Shown in pieces: positions 26,017 to 38,481 of a DNA stretch of 64,000 nt. How positions within the stretch are numbered: position 1 is the stretch's first letter; each line of letters starts with the position of its first letter. The notes under the pieces were generated by a model. That model worked only from the letters and a program-made list of their open reading frames with translations, did no database searches and was not told the origin of the DNA. The DNA comes from Diplosphaera chodatii (taxonomy: Eukaryota > Chlorophyta > Trebouxiophyceae > Prasiolales > Stichococcaceae): NCBI GenBank assembly GCA_032358165.1, contig JAALGY010000010.1:1240001-1304000 (forward strand), written 5' to 3'. Made by a program: the position numbers and the translations under genes.

Positions 26017-29000
26017 TCAGCCTGTGCTTAGCTGCCGGCCTACTGCTTCGAAAGCTGCCCGTAGGTCTTGCATGTCAGCCTTCCACGTGTGGAGGCGCAG
26101 CAGCCGCTGTTGCGTGACCTGATCAGCGTCAAGATCGTCGTCATCAAAGTACAGCTGGGCTTGCAGCTCGACCAACGCTGGCAGCGCCAGCAGCTGCTGC
26201 AAACTGCCGCTCTCACCTGCATGCATGCATTCAATCGCCATGCTGTAGAGAGGCTTGATGCAGCACAGCAGCCACCCATCCGTCGTGCACACACAGTCAA
26301 TGCACCTGGGCAGCACAATTTGCTGGTGGCCATGCATGCACCTACCAGCAGATCGCGTATGTGCAGCTTCTCCAGGTGCGGCAGATGCTGTGCTGCAGCC
26401 GTCAAGCAGGCCAAGTCAATGTCTGCAGACGACAGCAAAAGGCCGTCATATCCTGCTGCCACAGGCAACGCCGCGCACTGCGTCGCTGGTCACTCTGCTG
26501 CTGGACGTGCGACAGCTGTGCCGCGACAGCAAGACTTTGGAGGCGGTCCCACCCCATGTTTGTCAGACGAGACACAATACGCATGTATATGCACCTGTGA
26601 ATGGGGTCTGATTGCCACGCTGGAGGCTGAGGCACCGCAGCGGCGCCCGCAGCGATGGCAGGGAGCTCAGGAAGCTCCCGACGCATGCGCCAAAGCCCAC
26701 TTGCCTTCCGATAGGGCACTGCGGTCGCAATGTCAGTCACGCGTCAGACACAGCCACCTCACACAAGCTGCAGCCTGATACATTTGCGACCATCCATCCG
26801 TGGCCGGTGGACTGCTGCTGGTGGACCAGGGCAGCCGACGGTGAGGTGAAGGGGCCAGGCACACAGCAGAAATGCCCTCTACCAGCATACAAAAGGCAGT
26901 GGCAATGGTTCCCACGTACACATTGACGCCAGCTGGCGTACCCCATCACGCTGTGGCGACCAGCTGATGCAGGTTCTGTACTGCAGATCCAGCAGCTGCA
27001 GGTTGGACGGGATGAGTGCTGCCAGCCTCCGTGGCACCCCGCCCGCCAGGGGCGCTTCAAACAACTTGAAACTGGCCAGGTCCTGTAGGACAGTGCCACA
27101 TACAAGCGCTCAGTCAGCATGCTGGTGGCATTGCTTGAGTACTGCAATGGTAGCGCATAGGTGTGTTGCACACTGTGTGGTTGTATCAGAGCACAGCAGC
27201 ATACCGCAAGATGCTGCAGTGCTGGAAGAAAGCAGCCGCCTAGTTTCGGCAGAGTATTTAGACTCAACACCCTCAGGAACGGGCAGCAGCGAGGCAACAC
27301 CTCGAGGCCACAGCCAGTCAGTGCCTTGTTGTAGAATATGTCCAGCTCCTGATCCAGGTGCAGGCAAGATGACTCAAGCAATGCAGCAAGCAATCCACCG
27401 CACTTGTACTCTACAAGTGAATTTGGCCGTTTACCACAGCAGTTTACTATGGGGACCCATGGTATACCACGCCAATGCGGTAAACGACAGCAGAACGTAG
27501 TATACTCATAGTACCCTGGCATGATATACCGTGAAGTTGACCGACCCTGATACAATCACCAAGGTGCTTTTGCTAACAAGCTCTTTCGTTGACAAAAGTA
27601 TGCTGGTCAGCCGCGGATGGTCGCACGATCGTTTGAGAGCCCTCCTAGCAAGCGCTTTCGTTGACAAAAGTATGCTGGTCAGGTACTGATGGTCGCATGG
27701 TTGATTGGGAGCCCCCAGGCAAGTCCTTTCGTTGACAGAACTATGCTATTCAAGCCAAGCTTAATCGATCAATCGAGTGGGAACCCCCGAACATGCGAGG
27801 TCCCCTTTGACAAAGGCCTTTGGAAAGGGCTTTGCATACGAAAGTTAGCGCTAAGTGACAGTTGCAGCCAAGCAGCCTGAAGGCCCACATTCCTGTCTGC
27901 GCGCATGCACGGCCGCCTACGGTACCAGCGACTCGATAGCATCACCTGATTAGAACGGCAGATCACCAACGGCTGAGCGCGGCATGCTTGATGTCAAGTT
28001 GCACCTGTCAGCAGACGCAGCCGAGGCAGATATTGAGTGTGGGCGGCGCTTGCCCTGAGTGGCACTACAACTGTGCTGCTACGAAAGCATCTCAAGCTGC
28101 TTGCAGCTTGGTCAGCTGCCACGCAGCACAGCCAGCAGCTGTTGAAATCAGTACTGATGCTCCAGATTTTGTTGCGTTTCAGCACATCAGCAGCTCTGAA
28201 GGCTTGCCGACCGCGTGCTGCAAAGTTTTACAGGCATGATCAGCAGCTTTGCAAGCAGCCGTAATGTGGAACAGGACAGGCAACAGCAGCGCCATCTAGG
28301 TCAGTACTGACGCCCACACACATTTTCGGCTCTCACGGACACAATGCGGATCTGTCTGAGCACGCTCTGGCTCTGCAGGTACAACGATGTATAAGAGCAT
28401 GGGTTGAGGCAGCAGCAGGCACCGCCAGGGCAACAAGCGACAGCCATTCATGACCGGTGAGTGGCGCTTGCCGCTGTGCTGTCCTTTGCAGCACACTGGC
28501 AGCCCTGCATGCCTTCAGACGATAGTGCTCTGCGTGTCTGCAGTGGCATCAGCCGCAGCAGGGAGTGCCACGAGCTAGCTGGCGGTCGGTGCTGCCGCGT
28601 CAGCTCTGCCTGCGGCCTATGTGAGGTGAGCAGACTTGGCATGCCATGCCGCCGCCACACATGCATTCCTTGATATGCCCCGGCAGTAGCTCATTGAGTG
28701 ACGTTGTGGTCACAGGAGTGTCAAGCAGCCAGCACTCGAACAACAGCAACATCCTGGTCTGGCTGCCGTCCACAGCAGGTGACCTCGCGTGCCTCAGCAA
28801 TCCCATTCATGCTCGGCATGCCGCGCGCAGCAATGGTGCCAAGCATGCTCCGACAAGCTGCCGCAACTCTCATGCGTCTGCGCTGCAGGGTCGCAGAGCC
28901 CAACGGAAGGGGCACAGCATCTGGCGCGGTAGCAACAGCACGTGGCTGGGCCTGGCTGCTGTGCTGGTGTGCTGGGTATTCTGCTGGTGGCGCCACCGCC

Positions 29001-32000
29001 GCTGCCTTGTGACAGCTTGGGTTGCACGCCACTCGCACAACATATAAGCAGCTCAGCTTCTCCTTTCAGCCTTGAACATACTCTAGGCTCTAGTGACTGT
29101 AACGGAGCTGGTTTCTTGCCAAACGGTTGTCACTACTTTCTACTCTGCTGTCGAATAGCCAGCACAGCATGCAGCACAGCTTACTACGGGTACAAGCAGT
29201 ATACCATGATGGTATACTTGGGGCCACTTTTACCACAGTAAGTTCCACACTTTCTACCGTGGTAGCATTCGCGGTATATCTCGGTGGTTTACTATGCTCT
29301 ACACTTGTAGAGTGTATGTATGCAGCCAGAATGCCAGATGCACCGCCGTCTCACATTCTGAATGATGACCGGCCACACTGGTGCATGCAATATGCAAGAT
29401 GCAACCAGACAGGCCTACCTGCAGGTGAGGCAAATGTTCGAGTATAGCTGCCACTGCCTCGTCATTGGTTGGGTCAAACGACACTCTAAGCTGCCTGCAA
29501 ATGGGCAGCCGACAGCAGCAATTGCCCAGGAGTTTCAGTTGCAGAACTGCTTGTGCATCTGCAAGTCTGATGTGTCGTTTTGCAGCAATAGCAGCAGACA
29601 TCGAAGTGAACAGCACCGTGTGTCGTCCAACAGCACCTGAGAGGCAAGCGCAGTCTATGGAGGCTCTCCCAATTATGGGGATGCGTCCCTCTGCCACTGC
29701 TACCCAAGCCAGGAACTGCCTCATCATTGCAGCCCAGGCTCTGCACATGTGGCATCAGATGAGTGCCTCAGCCCGCCCGTGGTGTGCGCAGGTGCCACCT
29801 GTGACACTGCACAACTGACCATGGATGCGCACTCACCAGGTGCAGCTGCGTGAGGGAGATGAGTGGTTGCAGCGTCGCCACCATGTCGGGGGTTGGTGCA
29901 AACTTTGCATGCAGCTGCCGCAGGCTTGTTAGGGCACTCACGCAGGCCTGCAGGGCTGCCCACGCACCCTGCGCACAGTGAGACTACGCTCAGCTTGCGT
30001 AGACTGCAACCTTTTCTCTGGTGATAAGGTGTGAGGGAGTATGCAGAAGCGTCAAGTTGGTACATGGCACGGCACGGATCCTGAACAGTTGCGGGACCGT
30101 TCCCCTGCTAGCACGTGCCGTGCCCGATGCTGCCTACTGTGATACTCTTGCCTCCACTGAGCATGGGTTAAGTGAGAAGGATTTACCTTCTTACACTCTG
30201 GTAGGCCAAGTGTCGTTAGTTGCTGCAGCTTTGCCACAGCGCGGCAATCGCGGGGGGTCAGCGCTGGTAGGTCGGGCAGGTCTAGGTGCCGTAGAGCCGT
30301 CAGGCTGCTGAGCTGCCTGATCTTCAGCGCCGTGGCATAATCGCCTGCTAACTTCTCAAACTCCAGTCGTGTGAGCTGCGTCTCGTATGCCAGCAGCCCA
30401 CGCAGCATATCTGCTACCTTTGCAGCAGGACGTAACTGCACCGACAGCCAAGCAAGATTAGTGGAGGAGCTGCGCTTGTGAGGCTTGCGCATGGTTCGTG
30501 CCACATATGCAGGCACTTCATGGCGGCACCAGCAAGGCCACCTCATTGTGCATGCGAGCTGGGGTCGGGTTTAGTAGTGAGCAGCATACTGTACCCCATC
30601 TCACCATCCTGGGGTGCGTCCCATCCCTCACGAGGCATTCAGAATCCAGGTGCCCGCGCATGACGCCGTCAATGATGTTGCAGCCACCCAGCTGCTGTGG
30701 TCGCAGGATGTCTGCCGCACTCAAGGTATATTCCAGCTCCGACACTGTAATTGTTAGGCGCCAGTCATCATCTGCAGGCCCCAGAACCCACACCACACTG
30801 AGTTTTGCGCCCCAGCAGTGCGCTCTGGTTGCACACCTCACAGCACCTTTGCGCTTCTCGGGTTGAGGAGCGGCATGGCTGTTGTCGATCCAACAAGCGT
30901 TTCCAACCATGCACAACTGAAGCGAGCCAGGCGCCTAGACTGGCGCACCAGCATCTCCGCAGCTGGCGGCGTGCCTGGTGGCAGTCTGCGCTGCCAGGAC
31001 AGCCAGGGGCCACAGCGCCTGATGCAGGGCGTCCCAGTCGGGGCAGCCGCCGAAGTGCAGCCGCCGCAGCCGCGGCAAGCTGGCTGGCAGCTGCAGTGCG
31101 GCCTGCGGCGGGTCGTATGCAGACCGCCCGTGCCCCGGTCCATGCACCACGGACAGCGCCGCCAGATGCTGCAGATCACGGGGATGCCAAATCAGGGTTC
31201 CAGTTGCCATCAATGCCTGCGCGGGCGATCTTGACGATGTGGGATCGAACGGCTGTAGTACTCCGCAGGTGCATGTGTCCCAACCTGCAGCGGCAGCGTG
31301 TTGATGAAGGCCATGACGTCGTCTGCCCCTCTGGCGACACCGTCCGTCCAATCCATGTTTTCGATGCACATGTCGACGTCCAGCGCCTGCAGATCAGCAA
31401 GACTTCGCTGTCTGGATTACCGCCCACTCATGAAGTGCATGTCAAACAGACCGCATGTACGCCTGCTTGGCATGTTACAATGCAGACACGAACTTCAGAT
31501 CCATTTGGCAAGATGCTCTGCAGACAGCACCTGCAGACGCGGCGGCATCTGCAGGCGCTGCACGATGTCGGCGGTGGCCAGCGACATGTGCAGGCGCAGC
31601 TGCGTCAATGCTGTCGCGGCGGCGAGCGTCAGCTGGCCCAGGAGCCCCTCCGGCGCTGCCCCCGCTGTGCAGCACCACAGGTCCAGGCTGCGCAGGCGCG
31701 GCAGCTGCCCCGCCACGGCCGTGAGCACATGTGGGAAGTCACACGGCACCCGCAGCACCTCCAGCTGCTGAACCACCGACAGATCCAGCAGCTCTGCACG
31801 CACAGTGCCGCCAGTCGGTGGCGCCATGTGTACAGCATAGCACAATGGCAGACATGGACTTGCCGCTGTTTCATCTGCTAAGGCTCAGTCAGTCAGCTGG
31901 GGCAGATCCTAGTGTGCACCTGCGGCAAGTGGTTCGCAGTCCAGTGCATCCAGTGACACCAGGCGACTGAGCGCTGCCAGTGCGGCCAGTGGCAGCTCTG

Positions 32001-32597
32001 TTGCACTGCCGTGCTCGCAGCGCGTGAATGTCAGAGCAGTCAGCTGCTGCAAGTCAGCGAGCGGCCGCATTGCGTGAACCGTGGGGGCAAGCCTGCAGAG
32101 CAAGGGCGAGAGCCGTGACTGAGCTGGTGGCAGCGGCCTTCCCCATGGCAAGCAGCACCGCAGCTGATGGTTCTCACGGCAGTGTGAGGTGCCGCAAATG
32201 TTCCAATCGTGCAAGCTGCAACCACGGGATCGCGTGCCACCCACAGTTGGCCAGTGACAGCCGTTGCAGTCCTGCACGCGTACTCAGTTCACGTACTCAT
32301 GGTTGTAACGATGCCCTCATGTGATGCCCGTCTGTCTACATAGCACAGGCAATGGCCAACAACCTCATTACCGGTGAGGCGCCGCAGGACCGGTGCGACC
32401 TGCCGGCTGCGGCTAATGTGCCGCATACACGCCTCGGTGGTGCAGGATGACAGGACGGCACGCCGCAGGCTAGGGCAGGTTGCACTCAGCGCCGCCGCGG
32501 CTGCAGCCTGGTGCGGGCGCGCAGCTGCCAAGACTGCATCTATCACGTCGTGCGGCATGTTCGCCAGGCCGGCAGTGGAGCGTCGTGTTGTGACCAT
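26017..32597 (-). CDS. FBL7: diverged F-box/LRR protein with intronic insertion
   Basis: Exon 1 (32372-32597) has a diverged F-box (LANMPHDVIDAVLAAARPHQ). The remaining exons keep the family order but differ throughout. Exon 5 has a short insertion around MDWTDGVARGADD. The intron between exons 11 and 12 (about 27,350-29,418, against roughly 150-300 bp elsewhere) contains a 1.9-kb element. Two splice-site changes look linked to frame. The microexon acceptor has moved so that the microexon is 18 nt (29637-29654), which stays in frame only if the second AG of exon 11 is used. In exon 16 one base is missing near 26201-26216, compensated if exon 15 uses a donor 4 nt further on (GTAG/GTGCAT, end 26342). 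The gene could therefore still encode a full protein; this is inference. Confidence 0.65.
27408..27419 (+). repeat. Left terminal inverted repeat of the element
   Basis: ACTCTACAAGTG. It overlaps a local hairpin (CACTTGTA-CTC-TACAAGTG, 27401-27419). Confidence 0.55.
27577..27790. repeat. Three-copy minisatellite, unit about 71 bp
   Basis: Three diverged tandem units start at 27577, 27649 and 27720. Each begins CAAG followed by CTTTCGTTGACA and contains TATGCT. Units one and two are closest. They lie inside the inserted element of FBL7 and have no counterpart elsewhere in the window. Confidence 0.8.
29302..29313 (-). repeat. Right terminal inverted repeat of the element
   Basis: CACTTGTAGAGT, the exact reverse complement of the left end at 27408-27419. 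It also forms a short hairpin with the preceding CTCTAC. Confidence 0.55.
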
Positions 32598-33111
32598 GGT
32601 CGTTGTCAGGCTGATCGCAGGTAGGCCCCAAAGCCAGATGTCGGAATCAGCATGCGAGATCCCCTCTCCTGACGGTCAGAGATTTGCGAGTGTGGGTGAG
32701 AGCACGTAGCGTGCTGCTCTGCGATCGTCGGAGATACAGTCCTCTACTTGAAGGTCGCTGAAATCGGCAAGGCTGCAAGACAAGTTGAACGGATGACCTG
32801 ACCTGGTGAATGAAGCTCGGCTGCTGATCCAAGGATCTCGCCACTTGAATCCAGGTGTCAGCCCGCAATTGCAGAATGGCAAGAAACCACACAAGGTGAC
32901 GCAGGTACCACTAGCGGTGCAGCGTTGTGGAATATATACAAGAGGATCACAGCTGCAGAATGCGGTAGTGGGAACTTTGGAGGTCACGACGCCGTACAGG
33001 TTCCCATAGTCCTTGTCGCCGCAGCAAAAACGACAACATGCGGAGAGAAGCACACGTGACACTACAAGAACGTCCCTTGCGCAAATGCCTCCAGGATGCT
33101 GGCTTTCTCCT
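32598..33111 (-). promoter_or_regulatory. Spacer FBL7/FBL8 with conserved upstream box
   Basis: The spacer is 514 bp. The array box (ATCCAAGGATCTCGCC) is at 32827-32842, 230 bp before the FBL7 ATG, the shortest spacing in the array. The second block is only faintly present (ACACAAGGTGACGCAGG near 32890). No exon was recognised. Confidence 0.4.
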
Positions 33112-36100
33112 TCACATGTAAGAGGACCCTATGAACAACGTGCGGCCAGCCGCCTTGAATGAGGCGCACAGTTCCTCAAGTTCAGCCTGCCAGGAGTGCC
33201 AGCTGTCATAGCCCTGATCCTGGACGGCACCATCCTCATTCTCATCGTCATCTGTCTCCTGAAATGGCTGGGCAGTCAGCTCCACCAGCATCGGCAGCGC
33301 CAGCAGCTGCTTCAGACCGCCGCTGGTCACCTGCACACACACTACAGGTTGTATGCTGTGCGCTGGCGGCGCGCACCATTTAGCAGCCGTATGTTCACAC
33401 AAGGCAGTCCAGTTTGCAGTGAAGCACACTGCCGGTAGTGATGCGCTCACCTGCACTTCATGCAGGTCCAGTTTCTCAAGGTGTGCCAGCTGCTGTGCAG
33501 CTGCCACCAAGCTCTGGAGGTCGGCATCTGCACAGGCCGCTACACCATCAACCCTGAAACCCTACCCTGGCCAGATTTTGGTGCACCACTGTCACAAGCA
33601 ACGTCACGAACGCCTTTAGCGCAAACCAAGGTAATCACGGGAAAGCATGCTACCTGCGTGTGCATCGCACCTTGGAACGGAGTTTTGTTGCCGCGCTGGA
33701 TGCTCAGAGACCGCAGCGGAGCCCGCAGCGAAGGCAGAGAACCCAGGAACTCCGTGATGCACACGCTGAAGCCCTCATGCTTTCCAGCAGCACACTGCAA
33801 GTCGCAGGTACACGTTGCACGTTGTGAGCTATGACTGAACCAGAAGCTCTGCAAACAGTTGGTCAGCCAGGCTGTTTGATGCTGCGTGGTGTCCACATAC
33901 ACAGCCCTCAGGTGAGTGAGCAAATGCAACCAATGTGTGGCTAGGGTATGATTAGTCGGTGTGCACAGCAGAGCTTTGGCAAAGCACTTTGCTGACATGC
34001 CTGGCAATCGTCGGGGATGTCTTCCCCGTAAGGCAGATACTGCAGCTGCAATGTCAGCAGATTGGGTGGAACCTGTGCTGCAACTGCGGCAGGCAGTTCC
34101 TCTGCAAGCGGCGAAGCTACCACCTCGAACGTTGTCAACTCCTGAATGAAAGTACATCTTGAAGCTTCAGCAAGCCCCCATGCGACTGTGTTCGACAAGT
34201 GCGCAGCTAATAAACTGCTCTCAGACACAGTCCGCTCAACAGCCATGCAAACCCTGCGCATCCTACCTCAAGGTGTTGCAGTGCTGGTAGGAAGCAGCCG
34301 GTCAGGACATGAACGTGCTGCAAGCGCAGGACCTTGAGGAACGGACAGCAGCGCGGCAGTACCTCAAGACCATCGCCAAACGGGCTGAAGTCGAACCTGA
34401 TGTGGAGCTCCTACGGGCATGACGCAGGGCAAGCACTGACACTACAAGTGATTTTGTCATAACTCGCCCCAGCCACCAATGCAGTGCTTGTAGATGCACA
34501 GCATTCAGATTGTTGTGCATGGCAGAGCAGCACAAGTTGCAGGAGAGGGAACCAGCTGCACTGTAGCAGGCTCACCTGCAGACAGGGCATGTGCTCCAAA
34601 GCGGCAGCAAGGATGTCATCGCCGACCTCGTCATGGTCCAGAATCAGCTGCCTGAAGCAACCATTATCGATAACCATTGGTCCAGACCGTTCGAAGATGT
34701 TCAGAGAGCAGAGCTGCATCCACACTAGGCAGTAGCGCAAGATCCCAAGTTGATATACACGAGGAAGCAGACAAGGAGGATGGAGGTAAGGCACCTGAGA
34801 GGCAAGCGTAGTGTTTGCAGGGTTTTCCGACGATGCCTGTTACGACTTTTGTTGAGCTGCTCAAATGCACTGTCGCTGTCGCTGCTCTCCTCACTCTGTT
34901 TGGCACCAAGGTGAAGGGGCCATATTTGTTTGACCCGGCTCAAAACATTGGCCAGGTTCTCAGCGCAAGCTTACGAATATCTGCACTCATCAGGCAGCCG
35001 ACACTCAAGCAGTGAATGCATCCGAACTTCGGTCAGGGCGTTGACCTACCAGGTGCAGCTGTGTCAGGGCGGTCAGCGGCTGTAACGTAGCCAGGGTGTC
35101 AGGGGTCAGCGGTAGGTGGGCCTTCAGCTGCCGCAGGTGTGTCAGCGGTCGTAGGCAGGCCTGCAAAGCTCCCCGCAAAGTCTGCGCATCCATCAGCCAA
35201 TCATGAGACGGCTTGGTTAACAGTAACCCACGTGAGTGATGGGGAACCTGGCCCGAGTGCCTCAAGCACCTGAAGTCCGGTTGCTGGTCCCCGCCCTCTT
35301 TGCAGGATGTTTAGAAGTGATAGGAGTACACCGCGGAAGCCGCAAGTCTGCGGTGCCAGCACTCCTCCCAAGGTCACAGCCGAGCAAGGGCCCACCTTGG
35401 TGTCCAGTGGTATTGCCAGCGTCGTCAGTTGTTGCAGCCTCCCCACAGCGCGGCAGTCGATGGCCGTTGGATAGTTGAGCACCATGGCGTCCAGGTGCTG
35501 CAAGCCCGCCATTCTTGCAAGCTGCTGGTAGATCGCCGGGCTGTCCTCTGTCGGCAGCTTGTAGGATACCAGATCCAGGCGTGTCAGCTGTGGCTCGTCA
35601 GCCAGCAGCCGATGTACCACATCCACCTCAGACTCACCCTCACGCAGCTGCACCAGCCAGCAGGCAGAGAAGCATATGTCAGCACGTCTGCTACCCGTGG
35701 CATACTCTACTTCACTTTCTGCCGCAGGCCATGCAAGCTGCATGAGTGCTTTGTCATGGCCAGGCACCACGCGCTGTGCCAGCAGAGGCTCAGACTGTCC
35801 TGGCACATTCACAGGGTATTGCGTGTCGCCTCACCAGCCTGATCGTGTCATGCTCCGAGAAGCTAGCAGACTTCAGGCGCCCACGCATGCCGCCATGGAT
35901 GCTGTCAGTGCTTCTTGCTTCGTTCAGTTGCAGGATGTCTGCTGCTGTCAGACTGAACACTATCTCACTGACTTGAATTTGCAGGCGCCAAGTATCACCT
36001 GGATTGCCCCGCAACAGAAACGTTGTTTGGTTGATTGGCAACAAGAGTGCCATGCCGAGCTGCACATTTCACGGCGGTCCTGCACTGCAGTGTTCAAAGC

Positions 36101-37826
36101 AAATGGAAGTGCAACTACAGCTTGTAGGCAACGTGCTGCACACCTGACAGGCTGCCAGGCTGCTGGTCTGTACTACCAAAGCATCTGGTGTCGACACTAG
36201 TGGCAGCTTGCTCGAAGGCATGTTGCGCAGCCAGCACGGACAAGGGCCACAGCGCCCGATGTAGGGCGTCCCAGTCGCAATAGCCGCCAAAGTGTAGGTG
36301 CTGCAGCTGCGGCAGGGCCCTTGGCAGCTGACGTCTGACCTGCGGTGGACTGTATGCAGGCCGCAACCACTTCTGTCCACACAGCATGCGCAGCGAAGCC
36401 AGAAGCTGCAGACCACAAGCACAGTGCGGTGCAACATTCGGTTCCACCGCTTCTCGAAGCATCATGTGAGGTTCATTACATTACCGCAGCAATTGTGGCC
36501 ACCATGTTGACACTGGGGTACACTCTTCAGACCAACCTGTAGTGGCAGGGCATTGACGACAGCCATGATGTCGTCTGCCCTGTCTGTTCTGTCGATCATG
36601 ATGGTCACATCCAGTACCTGAGCAGCGACGACACCTCTCAGGCTGATATGGCAGCATAATCTACCACCATATATCATACAGGGTCGCAACAACTCTGACA
36701 ACGTGATTATCACCTTGCATACGTATACCACCACCAAAAGCAGTCACAGCAAGCAGCACCCGTATACCAGCACCTGCAGCTACGGCGGCATCTGCAGGCG
36801 CCGCACAGTGTCCGCGGCGGAGGCACACACATGCAATTGCAGCTTAGTCAGCGCTGTTGCAGCGCCCAGCGCGAGCTGCGCATCTGCCTCCGCGTGAGCC
36901 TCCGCCGCTGAGCAGCACCGCAGGTCCAGGCTGCGAAGGCGTGGCAGGTGCGCCGCCAAGCGTGTGATTGCATACGAGTCGTCGCAGGGCACATGCAGCA
37001 CCTCCAGCTGCTGCAGGGTGGACAGGTCCTGGAGCCCTGGCGATGCACCATGCGAGAAGCTTGCGCTGAACACTGCTCAACGGCAGCTCGGGCATCTTTC
37101 AACAGTCAGCGCATGCCCAGTCTCACACGATCAATGCAGAGGCTGCACCTGCGGCGGCAAGCGGTGCGCAGGCTGATGCATCCAGCGCCTCCAGGCGGCT
37201 CAGGGCTGCGATCGCCGCTGCTGGCAGGGGCAGTGGCTCTTCTGCAGCGCTGTACTCGCAGCCAGTGAAGGCTAGACTGGTCAGCTGCTGCAGCGTGCTG
37301 AGCAGCTGCATGCAACTGGCTGTCAGCGCCAGCCTGTGGAGCGACAGTCGATAGCCATGGACCAGGTTAGCTCAGCGGCTTCTGCCCACATGCCAGAAGC
37401 AACACTCACTGGGAACACTCACGGCAGTGCTAGGTGCCGCAGCTGTTGCAGCTGCTGAAGCTCCAGCCAGAGAGTTGCGTCAAAACCGCAGCTGGCCAGT
37501 GTCAGCTTCTGCATCCCTGCACACACGTTTACACACGCATGCTTGCCAAGCCTGAAAAGATGAGGAAAAGTGCAAACGAGGCGGAAGACGTGTTCAGCAC
37601 CAGTGAGGCGCCGCAGCAGCGGTGCAATCTGCTGGCCGCGTCCAAAGTGCCGAAGCTTGGCCTCGGTGGTGTGGGACGACAGCACAACGCCCCGCAGCCA
37701 GCAGCATGTTGCGCTCAACCCCGCCGCAACCGCAGCCTCGTCAGGGCGTGCTGCTGCCAAAATGCAACCGATCACCTCCTGCGGCAGGTCTGTCAGCTTG
37801 ATGCGGGAGCGTCTGGTTGTTACCAT
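33112..37826 (-). pseudogene. FBL8: F-box/LRR gene with nonsense codon in exon 4
   Basis: Exon 1 (37601-37826; F-box LTDLPQEVIGCILAAARPDE), exon 2 (37423-37516) and exon 3 (37149-37333) are intact and in phase. Exon 4 starts at 37036 and reads through its LRRs to LQMPP. The next codon is TAG (36780-36782), where paralogues have Gln, Arg, His or Met, three codons before the donor. Translation would stop after about 260 residues of roughly 800. Downstream exons remain open down to the TGA at 33112, so the lesion looks recent. The microexon (34795-34814) also has a damaged acceptor (TGCAA instead of TGCAG). Exon 8 is nearly the same as in FBL1. A truncated F-box protein, readthrough or a base-call error are alternatives to a pseudogene. 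Confidence 0.7.
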
Positions 37827-38481
37827 GATGCTGTGGTGGAATCAAACAGTGACTGAAGTGGGCAAGGCATGAATGTATCTTCGAATGGAGGTGGCCTGCA
37901 GTCGCTGATCTCTGAGCTGGAAGTGTCTGGGCCTTCCGGTGTGGCAGCGCGGTGCATCCGTCAATTTGCAGCGCCCCAAGTGATCACAGCTCGCAGAGCC
38001 ACAGACTCATGGGGGTGCTTGAGATCTGAATGCACATGGCACGATGGCAGCAGACATGTTTGCCAAACGGTCCGGCTTGTTCCAAGGATCTCCTTGCAAA
38101 ACACCCATGCAAAACACCCATGACCCATCGATGGATATCATCAGATGCCACAAAGGGACGCTGGTGGACATCGTTGTGGACTTGCACCTCGGTGCAGGCC
38201 TGCTGCAGATCCCGCTGCCTGATCTTGTGATATATAAAGCCAGACCCATTACTTTGACGCGTGGATCTAGCATGTGCTCCAGCTGTTGTCATATCCCATC
38301 ATTCACATTGTAAAATCAAGGTGTGTTGACTGCTGGCTGCTGCGACCAGCCCTGGGCGTACGCTCGCAAGGCAAAGAAGGATGTGCTCCTTGGGCTGGTA
38401 GGTGCTGGTAGCTGCTGCAGCAACAACCGCAGCAGTTTGGCGACGCAAGGAACCGACACGCTGGTCTTGGCCTGATTGACT
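37827..38481 (-). promoter_or_regulatory. Spacer FBL8/FBL9 with conserved upstream box
   Basis: This 655-bp spacer is the longest in the array. The array box (GTTCCAAGGATCTCCTTGC) is at 38079-38097, 253 bp before the FBL8 ATG. It is followed directly by a 13-bp tandem duplication (38096-38121). A degenerate GTGACTGAAGTGGGCAAGG near 37849 sits where FBL1 and FBL3 have TGACGTCA. No exon was recognised. Confidence 0.45.
38096..38121. repeat. 13-bp direct tandem duplication
   Basis: GCAAAACACCCAT occurs twice in a row, directly next to the conserved box upstream of FBL8. A third partial CCCAT follows. Confidence 0.8.

Larger units (their letters stand above)
27408..29313. mobile_element. Candidate non-autonomous element, 1.9 kb, in FBL7 intron
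   Basis: The segment sits between exons 11 and 12 of FBL7 and is absent from that intron in every other unit. It is bounded by the 12-bp inverted repeat ACTCTACAAGTG: 27408-27419 and its reverse complement at 29302-29313. Both ends also carry GTATACC/GGTATAC palindromes and TTTACCAC stretches. Inside are a three-copy minisatellite (27577-27790) and no open frame that I recognise as a transposase or reverse transcriptase. A clear target-site duplication was not found. It may be a MITE-like or other cut-and-paste derivative; family unknown. Confidence 0.55.

Noticed and set aside
27401..27419. Intrinsic terminator-like hairpin CACTTGTA-CTC-TACAAGTG
   Set aside because: Bacterial-type terminators do not apply in nuclear DNA; the hairpin overlaps the terminal inverted repeat of the inserted element.
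28646..29047. 133-codon open frame inside the inserted element, considered as a transposase
   Set aside because: No catalytic motif, zinc finger or similarity I recognise, and its composition does not differ from neighbouring noncoding sequence.
30805..31881. 358-codon open frame on the plus strand
   Set aside because: It lies antisense to FBL7 exons 4-7, whose LRR pattern and paralogues define the coding strand. Long shadow frames are expected in this GC- and CTGCAG-rich sequence.
36780..36782. Reassignment of TAG to glutamine, known in some ulvophyte nuclear genomes
   Set aside because: It is the only in-frame TAG found; no TAG or TAA was seen in the oxidoreductase or RUN exons or in intact F-box copies. 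A nonsense mutation is simpler.
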